Positions 11,524 through 20,924 of a stretch of 64,000 nucleotides of DNA are shown here, piece by piece. The notes beneath the pieces are model-generated. The model was not told where the DNA came from. It made no database searches and saw only the letters and a program-made list of their open reading frames with translations. Position 1 is the stretch's first letter. Each line of letters begins with the position of its first letter. Origin of the DNA: Monosporascus cannonballus (taxonomy: Eukaryota > Ascomycota > Sordariomycetes > Xylariales); NCBI GenBank assembly GCA_004154925.1, contig QJNS01000035.1, forward strand, positions 66,899-130,898. Direction: 5' to 3'. The position numbers and the translations under genes were made by a program.

Positions 11524-13635
11524 ATTATGTGTGTTCGTTGTATCCGGTTGAATGGCTGCCCCTCGAGGCTGATGCTACAAAGGGATGATGGATGGCCCTT
11601 CTGCGGGGTAGGTTGCGCCGGCAGTATATCGTTCTAGAACGGCAAGTTTGATATTATGGTTTACTAGTTGGTATGATCTAGGCTGTTATTGAGCAGTGGA
11701 AAGAATCGGGTCTAATATTACTTGAGACAATCACATATAGTGCTGAATATGGATGACAGTCGGAAGTGCGTATATAACTAGAGGCTTATTAAGAAACTTC
11801 TATGGTTATCGATGGTGGGGTTTGGATGGCGGGGCCTATCCGCTGCTTATCAGGCCTATACAGTACCCCAACGTAAGTGCAATAAGAACTAGCCGAGGCA
11901 CGCCCTAAGTTAGACTTTCAAGGGTTCAAGGGGTACGCTGCTATTAATAGACCAACCTCTTTCATAGGGGATTTTTGACTACACGCATCCGCGAGGCTCA
12001 ATATCTTCACGGAGAATTCGCCTCGCCGAACTATGAATCTCAACCTTATTTGATGCACTACTAATAAGAATATTCCTTCACCAGAAAGCACGGCCGCTAG
12101 GCCGATGGCTTTTATCTCCTCTAGCCCAATACTCTATCTGTATGGCAAAATCTAAGGGAGCGGCTCCAAGATCAGAAGGTTTAGCTACCTTTTGTTGCCT
12201 ACAGCTATCTCGGCCTGGGCGGTAGAGCGAATGGTACGTCTCTCGTGATAGTCACTACACGGTACTAATGCTATTGTTATTAGAATACGTAGTGTCGGTT
12301 AAATGACCCTAGCGCGGGCTGGTCCGCGCGGCGCAGAGTATTATACTCCGCTGTTGTCCCACTATGAGCCTGTGGTGTGGTCTTTCACTGCACCGCACTG
12401 ATAAGTTTATTATGTACGTACTAAGCCAATAGCTCCAGATCTCCCCAAGAGACGGTCCTTCCCTGGCATGCAACTTCGGATCCTGAAAGTTGTGAGCTGT
12501 CCGCATCATAGGCGCATGGCGGTTGTCAGCCAGGCAAGAGAAAGAGGGGGGGGATCCTTTTCAGGAGAGACGCTCCTGGGGACGGTTATTTTATATCCGC
12601 CGCAGCAATATAGCCTCGCATTCTGTTGGATCTATTAGGCAATAAAGCATGATTATATACACATGCTAATAGGTAGCCAACGGAGCCGACCATTCGGAAG
12701 CATTGATACCACCATTCTCGGTGCTTCTTAAGTTTGTTCGACAGTCTACAGATACGTGTCCAGTTGTAATCGGTGTTGGCGGGTATCTACACGTGGCTCT
12801 TAGGCGTCGCTAGCAAAGATTGACCACCAGTAGTCCAACTGATTGCTGGCATGCTGGTCGATTTTTCATGATACTCGCCTAATAGCCTAGTAGTGCTTAT
12901 CGCTCCACGCGTCTCTAGAGAGGGCTCTCCCTGAGTTGGAAGCCGTGAGTGGAGCAGTCTCATTGTTCCTATAATGCAACTCGGACTGCGTGCGCACACC
13001 GCACCCAGACATCTTCCACGACCTCCGTATAAAAACGATGATCGAAACCACCTCAGTCCCCTGGAACAATATCATTTAGGAGCATATATATATTGTACGT
13101 TATTAAGGCAAAGCCGGAACCCCGGCATGGAAATTCTTTCTCAGTGCACAGTAGGTTTTACATGAAGCTTCTATGACTGTAAACCTCCTTTCCTGCTCAG
13201 ATCAGCGTACAGAGGAACGGTATACCTCGTCTTAGGGAGTGAGCGCTTGGGCATGTTAAGGGGAAAACTTTAAATCCATTAGGTGTGGCAACCCTACTAC
13301 GGAAGGCTATTCTATGATTAGAAACAACGCTCTGGTTAGAGGACGTTCTACTCCGAGGAGAAAACGTATTTATTCAAGTCCCGGCCCAAAAATTTCTTGC
13401 TCTCTTCTCTTCTTACAACTCAACCCCGGTGCTCCCAACTCTCGCTCTCCATCGCTCGCTACTGATTCCCTTTATCATCATATCTATTCCTCTAGATATC
13501 TCTCTCGTTTTCATCCAGATATCACACTCGCTGGTGTTCCCATTTGTTTCCGAGCCCCCCCGGGCCTCTAAGTACCCAGCAACGTTCATATCTCACTTTC
13601 GCCACCTTTCCCAGTCTCTCATCCACGTAGTCGCC
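11524..13635. promoter_or_regulatory. Divergent intergenic region (about 2.1 kb)
   Basis: It separates the 5' ends of FMN1 (-) and the MazF-like gene (+). No gene recognised. The final 250 bases (about 13390-13635) are strongly pyrimidine-rich on the plus strand (CTCTTCTCTTCTT, CTCTCGTTTTC), a usual feature of fungal core promoters and transcription starts. The remainder is unremarkable; short open frames have no motif. Confidence 0.4.
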
Positions 13636-14874
13636 ATGGCTTCGACTTCGAGACCAGCCACAGTCTCTCACAAGAAGGGCCAGCGGCACGAGTGGAAAGA
13701 GGGCGAGATTGCATATTTGAAACCTGCCTCCGAGTTCAAGGCCGAGGATTATAGGTCCTGTATCGAGTCCGAAGAGGTAGAAGAGGGAGCAACGGGGCAC
13801 CCCGTCATCGTCCTCAAGCGGCGTTCGCCCGCCGCGACCCACGTGATCGTCACGCCGGTCACGGCTTTCTGTTCCGGCCCGGAGAATCACTTCCTGCCAC
13901 CTGTAAGTAATATTCGTGATTATTTCCTCGCCCTCCCCTTATTTCGTGGTCCAGGAGCGCCGTGTTCCACACAGACACTCCCAGGGGCTTGTAGCTCCCG
14001 AGACGTGCCTTGTGACCCCCACCCACTCCCTTGGTTAACTAGAACTAAACAATTACTAACTCCTGATGTGCAGTGGAAGCAGCCCTGGCACGCCAGAAAG
14101 GCTCGCGATGACTTCCGCGCGTTCCTCGGCTGCGCACGGCCGACGGACAAGCGCGCCCACCTCCTGCTGGAGGCTGGCAGCATGCCCAAACCTAAGACCA
14201 GCTGGGTCTACGTCCAGAGCGTGTACCTGGTCCCCGTCTGGACGCTCCGGTTCTTCACCAAGGTCGACGTCGTTCTCCGCAGTAAGTACTTTTCCCAGTC
14301 GTTCCTCTCCCCCTTTCCCCTAGTTCACAGACCCAAATGTCCAAGAGAGGCCTGTAGGAGTCTCTGATTCCCAAGACACATCTTGTAGACCCCCTCCGCT
14401 ACTCATGTTATCAGCTAGAACAAACGATTACTGACACCTTGCATTACAGTGAAGCAGGAGAGTTTCGCCGACCTGCGGTCGCACATCTACGAGAGGAGCC
14501 CAACAAAAATCGGCCGCCTCCTCAACGACCCGAGGCTCAGGCTCGAGTTCAAGAGGCCTGCTGCTGCTGCTGCCGTCAATGCCGCACAGCCCGTGTCCGC
14601 GCGTCGGCAGACCTGGGGGTTCCTCGACCAACAGGACCGTCCGAGGTCTGCTGCATCCACGTCTTCCGGCGCTGTGTCTTCTGTTCCCTCCCTGGCGTCA
14701 TCCGGTGCGTCGACAGCGCCCTCGAGCAGACCGTCAACGCCGGCTTCCTCGCCGCCTGGCAGCCCGGTGTTGAAGGCTTCGACGCCCGCCGTCCCCTACA
14801 AGAGCGCGCCCATCCCCGCGACACCGCTGTACAGCAGTGTTGTCAAGGGCAGAGCAATCCGAGCCGTCGGTTAG
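13636..14874 (+). CDS. Hypothetical protein with possible MazF/PemK-like fold
   Basis: Function unknown. Exons are 13636-13902, 14074-14281 and 14450-14874, giving 299 residues. The start ATG has an ideal context (GCCATGG). Both introns have GTAAGT donors, CAG acceptors and ACTAAC/ACTGAC-like branch sites. Residues 17-160 show the strand order of MazF/PemK proteins: EWKEGEIAYLKP (opening strand), GHPVIVLKRR, HVIVTPVTAF, then a basic linker and KTSWVYVQSVYLVPVWTLRFF, which resembles the SYV..dQ.rtv..erL segment of that fold. Residues after about 200 are Ala/Ser/Pro-rich and probably disordered. The fold call is an inference from pattern only. I see no partner antitoxin gene, and a housekeeping or nucleic-acid-binding role is just as possible. 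The existence of the gene is more certain than its nature. Both introns belong to the repeat family described separately. Confidence 0.8.
13903..14073 (+). repeat. Introner-like intron, copy 1
   Basis: 171-bp intron 1 of the MazF-like gene (phase 0). It shares blocks along its length with copies 2 and 3, notably TAGCTCCCGAGAC..CTTGTGACCCCC, CTAGAAC..AACAATTACTAACTCC and TG.GCAG at the 3' end. It is a multiple of three and has no stop in the reading frame of the gene, so retention would insert 57 residues. Confidence 0.75.
14282..14449 (+). repeat. Introner-like intron, copy 2
   Basis: 168-bp intron 2 of the same gene (phase 1). It shares TTCCCCTAGTTCA with copy 3 and CTAGAACAAACGATTACTGAC with the 3' part of copy 1. 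Its middle (TGATTCCCAAGACACATCTTGTAGACC) lines up with TAGCTCCCGAGACGTGCCTTGTGACC of copy 1. Confidence 0.75.
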
Positions 14875-15915
14875 CGGGCGATCGAGCTCTGAAGATGGAA
14901 GGTCGTCGCGCGATGACAGACTGCGTAGAAGGATATTCGAATTAAGATGTGGATGCTTCCGAGCCTACCTGCAACGAGCGATGACTCATTCAGATATCCG
15001 GGATGCTAGTCCTCCGCTCACGATGCGTCACGTTGTATATATTACGAGAAAGGATATTTAGTATCCGAGGTGGAATCGTGGGCGTGGAGGACATAGGAGC
15101 TTTTGAGACGGCGGAGTTTTATGGGCGTTTATTTGGTGTGGATTTAAATCGTACACACTTGGATATGCGTCACATCGAACGCCTTTGCCGTGTCAATTGC
15201 TTAGCGGGCCTTGGATCTAGTAGCTCAAACATGAGAATAGAATACGAAGCTTTGGCCTGTGATCACATTTAACTATTTTAGCGCGTGATGATAAAACCCC
15301 TGATTATTCCCATTTTATTAAACGAAGGTCCCGGCAGCGATAAGAGACACCGATATACATATGCTACCCCTTAACCGAACAATCCATGTTAATAAACCGT
15401 TAGTCCTGCTATTATATAGTCGACAGTAAGCCCTAGATGTCCAATAGATCCTGGCTATACCAACTCGTTGTGTATTTTGAAGTTCAGGGGCAGTTGGAGT
15501 CGATATGCCGAACGGCTATTCGTTCCGTGATTCTCAGGGGCATGACATACTATTGACCAAGTTCCCTTCCGATCATTGAAGGTTTCAGAATAATGCACCA
15601 CTTATTGAATCGCAGCAGGACCCGATCACCGATATTGAAAATCTGGACGTGTCACCGGAAGCCTCTGTGTCACACTCTCGGTTACCTGTCACAGCACCCA
15701 CCGTCGAAACGATCCACCCTTTTACGCGGGCAACCTCACGGCATTACCAGCGGAAATCACATCTGAAGTCCAAGCAGACAGGGACTAGTGGCTAGAAATC
15801 AAGAGCACTAGGGCAGTGACTCGAGAGCGGCGAGGTCTAGGATCCGGCCACTATTGAGGATCCCGAAGGCTTTGGCGCATTGCTCTCGAGCAATCTTCAG
15901 CATATAATTCTTGTC
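14875..15915. other. Spacer, nothing recognised
   Basis: 3' flank of the MazF-like gene followed by moderately AT-rich DNA. No coding motif or repeat boundary seen. It may be part of the decayed retroelement that begins just downstream. Confidence 0.4.
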
Positions 15916-16462
15916 TCAATGCCTCATCCATGCCGGACAATCGATTTTGTTCATTTCCGGCGGTTCTTGCTGGACTCGTTCCCATTGCCAGAAGAATAAC
16001 TCATTCGCTCTGGCGGCCGACCACGCCATCTCTGCGCCGATAAGGGCGTTGATGAACTTAGACGTCTTGCAGGATAGGACAAGTATGGCACTGTGTTCCG
16101 GTTTAGAAAAGGGAAGTCCCACGATGAAATCGAGGCACATCGTGGCTAACATTGGCGTCTTGTCGGCCTCTGGACACCGTTCACCGCCAAGTCAAAGCAG
16201 TCGAAGACAAACCCGATAATCCAGAGCGACATGCCACCTCCGACATTCGCGATTTCTAGCCAGTGATCGTCGTCTGCACCTTGTACGTATGTCGTGGATC
16301 GTAGTGTCGTTTGACGATCATTGCCGCCAGTGACAAGCCACCGTGGGCCTCGACTAGTGCCAGCAGACGCGTCTGGTACTGTGTATGATGTAGACGACGG
16401 CGGAGAGGCCTAAAACGATCAAGAATTGTCCATTCTAGAGACCCTAAAAAAGGTTGAGACAT
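15916..16462 (-). pseudogene. Ty3/Gypsy integrase remnant
   Basis: The minus-strand frame at 15916-16152 reads TMCLDFIVGLPFSK, then SAILVLSCKTSKFINAL and WSAA, matching the beginning of the retroviral-type integrase catalytic core (DFIVGLP..AILVL..L.K). Upstream on the same strand, 16256-16462 contains LVEAHGGLSLAAMIVKRHYDP, resembling the HHCC region (H.GH.G..KT...I...YYWP). The frame is interrupted between the two and the catalytic residues after the first Asp are missing. It is an old fragment without visible LTRs, only mildly AT-enriched compared with the elements after 31.7 kb. Confidence 0.6.
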
Positions 16463-16760
16463 TTATCGGCATAAAGGCATACATGAAGGGCGGCGTGCCA
16501 ATGTACGCCGCTCTAATACAGCCCCTTGAGGATCGAAAGACGCAATTGTTCGTCCGGAGAGATCTATCCTTTCGATTGACGGGTGAAGGAAATCGAAAGG
16601 ATTGGGCCAACACATGGCCTTTGCTTACCCTAGAGCAAAAGACCGAGCGTCGTTTGAAGCTGTCAAGGACGCCTTATCGAAGCATGTTCTCCATGCCCAA
16701 AGTGGAATAGGAAGTCTGGTTCGAAATGCTACTCCTATCTATGTTGCTAAGCCGGTGGGA
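16426..16760 (+). pseudogene. Ty3/Gypsy reverse transcriptase/RNase H remnant
   Basis: Plus-strand frame with LKKVETFIGIKAYMKGGVPMYAALIQPLEDRKTQL, corresponding to the stretch after the RT active site (YLG..GY.R..IP.YA....PL..RKT.L). After a frameshift near 16630 the sequence continues as DRASFEAVKDALSKHVLH, the beginning of the RNase H domain. Two frames and a nearby stop show it is dead. It meets the integrase remnant on the opposite strand at about 16430, so the two pieces are not in their original arrangement. Confidence 0.6.
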
Positions 16761-17507
16761 GTAGAGTATAGTAATTGATGAACCTGACTAGACAGTTTTA
16801 TGGCATTATTGTTTCGTGGTTGCTTTTTGGATGTGACGACCTTGTGATATCCGGAACCCAAAGGATGGTTATGGAGAAGATGGAAAGGGGTAAAGAGAGC
16901 AACGGGATCCAGGAAATAAAGTTTAGCTAAACAGGGTTGCAGGAGCGGTGGCGTGAACAAAGGTGTCTCGTAGTAAGCAGCCATTTCCTTGGTACCTCCA
17001 CCAACCTTCCTTCCCTTTTAACTTCTTCAGAATGGTTCGCGCCTTGAATGTTTTCTGTCGTAGTGATTTCCCATTTTGACCCCTTCCCCTTAATAAACCC
17101 CCACTGTTACGGCCAATGCCTGTGGCACTGGCGTTCCTGTCAATAAGTTTGCCCCTAAAGAGACCGACGCTTAGTTTTACGTCTTGTGTATAATTGATGC
17201 CCGCGCAGGAATTGGGACTCTGTACGAAACGCAACTACATTCACAACAGCCATCACAACCAGGCCCCACGGACGGGTTGGTACAGGCGAGATAGGGCTCT
17301 AACCAGGCACAAGGCTCCGGGGATGAAATGGGAAACGAGGTCTGAAACTAGTTTTATTATGATAACAGCCTCTTCAGCCGTGAACTCGAAAGCTCACAAA
17401 TATCATGCCAGCCATTGGATATTAAGTATTAAAAGGATATATGCAGTCCGAGATGTCGACTCCCCCTATCCCGTAAGCGCAAACCTAGAGACATCAGAGA
17501 CTCTTGT
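16761..17507. other. Spacer downstream of retroelement debris
   Basis: No recognisable coding sequence. Probably partly decayed retroelement and partly the 3' flank of the minus-strand GPI-protein gene. Confidence 0.4.
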
Positions 17508-18341
17508 CTAGAGGAACAGAACCGCGGCGGCGACCACGCCAGCGGCGATCTTGCCATCAGGGGTAAATCGGCCACCGGCACCCGGGAGAACGGTAAAAGG
17601 GGGTGGTGTGGTGGTAGCGGAGCCCGGGGTGGTCGATACCGTTTCGTCGGTCTCGGTCGGGTCCGACGAGGTGTTGCCCGCGGTGTCGCCCGTGGTGGTG
17701 GGCTCAGGGCCCGAGGTGGGGAAGATAGGGAAATCGTCGTCGTTGTCCGTCGTCGTGGTCTCGCTGGTGGTGGTGGTAGTGCTGTCACCTGCGCTCGTGG
17801 GTGAGAAGCCGCCCCCCGTCGTCGTGGCCCTAGGTGTAGTGGTGAAGATGAAGTCCTCCGTCGTGCTAGTGGGAAAGGGATCATCCGGAAAATCCCCCGG
17901 ATCGTCGCTGCAGGATTCGCCGGCGGGGCAGCACTGGTTGTTCGCGAGGCAGGTCCCGAAATCAGGGCAGTACGACCCGCCGGAGTCGCAGCAGGTGCCG
18001 GTGGAGGGCATGCATAGGCTGCCGCATTCGACTTGCCCAACCTCGCAGGTCGCGGGGCCGGCGTCGCCGGTGCAGAGTTCGCCGTCCGGGCAGCATCCCG
18101 TCGCCGTGCAGTAGTAGCCGTCGTAACAGTAGGTGCTGTCGCCGCTGTAGCAGCAGTTATCGCCGAGTGGCATGCAGCCCTCCTCGCAGACCTCTTTGCC
18201 GGCCCCGCACGTGGCAAGCACGTTGGTCAGCTTGCTGTAACCCGGAAGGTGCAGGTCGTCGGGGCGCGCTCGCGCCATCTCCCTCCCTTGGGCGGCCGCC
18301 GCCAGGAGGATGAGACCGAAGGCTTGGGCTTGAACCTGCAT
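17508..18341 (-). CDS. Secreted Cys-rich GPI-anchored protein
   Basis: 277 residues, single exon. Residues 1-20 form a signal peptide (MQVQAQAFGLILLAAAAQGR). Residues about 40-150 are cysteine-rich with repeated CC and CxxG patterns (DNCCYSGDSTYCYDGYYC, TGCCPDGELC, GTCCDSGGSYCPDFGTC, NQCCPAGESC), suggesting several small disulfide-bonded modules. Residues about 155-260 are Ser/Thr/Pro-rich with runs of Thr, a probable O-glycosylated stalk. The C-terminus is a short hydrophobic tail (KIAAGVVAAAVLFL) after a small-residue region, as expected for GPI attachment. The likely location is plasma membrane or wall. No enzyme motif is visible. Similar granulin-like or EGF-like Cys modules occur in many fungal surface proteins of unknown role. 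Confidence 0.85.
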   Translation of the reverse strand: MQVQAQAFGLILLAAAAQGREMARARPDDLHLPGYSKLTNVLATCGAGKEVCEEGCMPLGDNCCYSGDSTYCYDGYYCTATGCCPDGELCTGDAGPATCEVGQVECGSLCMPSTGTCCDSGGSYCPDFGTCLANNQCCPAGESCSDDPGDFPDDPFPTSTTEDFIFTTTPRATTTGGGFSPTSAGDSTTTTTSETTTTDNDDDFPIFPTSGPEPTTTGDTAGNTSSDPTETDETVSTTPGSATTTPPPFTVLPGAGGRFTPDGKIAAGVVAAAVLFL

Positions 18342-20879
18342 TGCGTGTCTTGTTACGGGGGTAACGCCTGGTAAGGGTGATATGGTCTAAATGACCTTTT
18401 ATGCCAATCGAACGAGCGTGGAGAATTGGCCTTGGGCACAGGAGTGAGGCAGCACTTGCTGACTCTGTGCGTAGCTAGCCAGGCGCGAAGCTCTTCTCTT
18501 ATACCAAGAGCAGGACTCCATTTAGACGGTAGAGGGACCCCATGGGGCAGCGGACGCACTCGAGAAATGGCCATAGGCCCTACGGGGCTTCTGGGATCGA
18601 GTCGTGTCCCTCCTGCTCGGGTATCTAGCCAAGGCTTACTTGGCTAGGGTCTGGGCTGCTTTTATCCCTGGCCGCATAACTAATTTAGCGAAGCTGAAAT
18701 ATCACATCGTGGATGTCTTGGCAAGTTGGAGACTATTCGGCTGAATTCGAGCCCGTATTACCAGACAGCATCTGGAAGGCCTTCTCTAACTCCTGAAACA
18801 CCTGCCACCTTCCCTCTCGAGTATGAAGTCCATCATAAGTGGTAGAGCTTCTGTATGAACGCTTGTCAAACCTGTTCAGCGCACCGCGTCCGTCTTGAGT
18901 CAATGCCGGTTTTACCGCAACGAGATATGGCCAGTGATACCGGGCGGTTAGTCTTGGGCTCTCACACATGAAAAACCCATGCTGAATCTCCAACCAGCTT
19001 GCACCACGGCAGACACTGGGATCCATAACCTAATCGGGTTACCAAAACTAGCGTGATGTGGTCCTTGCCCTATATTGGGTGCATTTTCGGGAGCGCCTCT
19101 TCCCGGAGATAGGTACGCGATCCGATATCAAGAGAAACCAACCGTGTTCCCATGAATATGGAAGCAGGTAGCGGTAACCCAATATATAGCGATGAATGTT
19201 CGATTCCAAGCTCATGGGAACTATGTGTAGCTGAGATCCTTTAGTCTCGGAGAGTTGATGTCGCGGTCGACAGCGCACTCGTGAAGGGCAGCCAAAATGA
19301 AGCTGTCCTGGTATTGTTTGGGAACAATGCCAAGGACAGCTGAAAAGGAACCCTGTGGTTTGAAGGGGAGCTACTAGACTTTAATGCCCAGTAAGGCGGC
19401 AAAGACCCCATACAATTGGAGCGGGCTGATGACTCTAACTGTTTCTTAGGTAAGAGAGTGACGAGACTACTGCCGCATTCGGGGTGCATCCTGCATCCCC
19501 TATCTCGGTCAGAGGAACGCAAGGAGCATAATGTTCGCATTATTTTTAGAGTCACACAATAGTGGCGATGAGTCAAAAGTCACGCGGCGCTGCTGGTGTC
19601 TGGCCAAGCAATTAGCCCTGCCATATCTGGTCATGGAGATGAAAGGAAAGGGAGGTGGCCGCTGCTGCGAGGTTCCCTTGTTGTTGCCATCACGAAGGAT
19701 AGATCCTTATTTCGACGCCGCCTCAAGCCCCCATTGTTTCTGGGCTGAAAACGGACGGGATCGGTGGAAAAGCTTAAATGAATCCCAGCCACAGGTATGG
19801 GGCTGGGGCAGATTTTGGAAATCCATGAGCTCCGTAGATTCCCAAACCCTTGATATCAGTTCTCCGAGCCTGCACGATGTAACGTACTTATGTACCGGGC
19901 TCATCCAGATCCAACCGTAGGTCGATGCTCAAGTAGGGGTTCAAGTGCAATTTATATTAGCTTTGTTGCCTATTTCTCGGTATTTTGAACTCCTGGTGTA
20001 GTAGCATCTTTTCCCTTCTGCAAAGATAATCGATGTCTTGGAGCAATTCCTCTGCCGGCAGGGAGACCTGTGCGCAATTTGCCTACAGACATAGGTATGC
20101 CAACCTACCCATACAACTACACCTACTCCGTATGCTACATAATCGCGTGCTCATGAGTTAGCTCTTCAATGGGTCCTGAATTTCCATCGGTAATAATTGA
20201 GCTGTGCGCCAACCGAAGAGTATTGAGTGGCTGCTATTCAACAGTTCAACATCTTCGAGATGCATCAGCAGCGCTTACCAGAATAGGGAAACGAGGATTT
20301 TGGGCGATTGAGTCGCCTAACCTATGCCACGACCGTCTACTACCTAATAACGACAGTATGGCGGTTTGGAGATTTAGCCTCTTAGCAGGAAGAGGACCTT
20401 TATTTGGTTGTGACTCTGGATGAGCGCTTCATGAAGGCTTTCCAGTTTTGCTATGCCTGATAAATCTCTAGAAGACCCCGGCTTCCTGTAGTAGCCAATA
20501 AGATAGGCAAGGCTACCGTCACAATGCGCCTATCAATCACCTGTCGATCAATACTGAGCTTTAGACCCAACCACGTCGGGGTCTACCTAAAGGTGAATTT
20601 GCGAATGGTAAGATAGGTCTCCCAGGAAAGCTCTTGGTATCTGTCCCTAAGCACCAGTAAGTATTCCAAAAAGGGATTCAACTGGAATACTTCGTAGTGA
20701 TTGAGGGAGCACTCTCTAAGCGCAGTCTCGGCGAAAGTGGAGCTCCCTGACTAAGTTAGGCACTTACCTTGAGACATTGACTTACGTGCGAAACAAACCC
20801 CACGGTTTCACAAATTTTACTTACCTCATAAGTCGTCCGGAGCAGAGAGTATTGGGGAATGGAATAGGGTATACAGAAG
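18342..20879. promoter_or_regulatory. Divergent spacer between GPI-protein and histidine kinase genes
   Basis: About 2.5 kb containing both promoters. Short open frames here have no motif and no consistent codon bias. I see no tRNA, no long repeat and no clear core promoter element. Confidence 0.4.
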
Positions 20880-20924
20880 GTGAAGTTGAGGTTGTCCAAC
20901 AAATCACCTTGCACGCCATTCGAT

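Noticed and set aside
14449..14449. GTG as a separate gene start for the C-terminal part of the MazF-like protein
   Set aside because: It is the last intron base plus TG of a split ATG codon; the exon is joined to 14074-14281.
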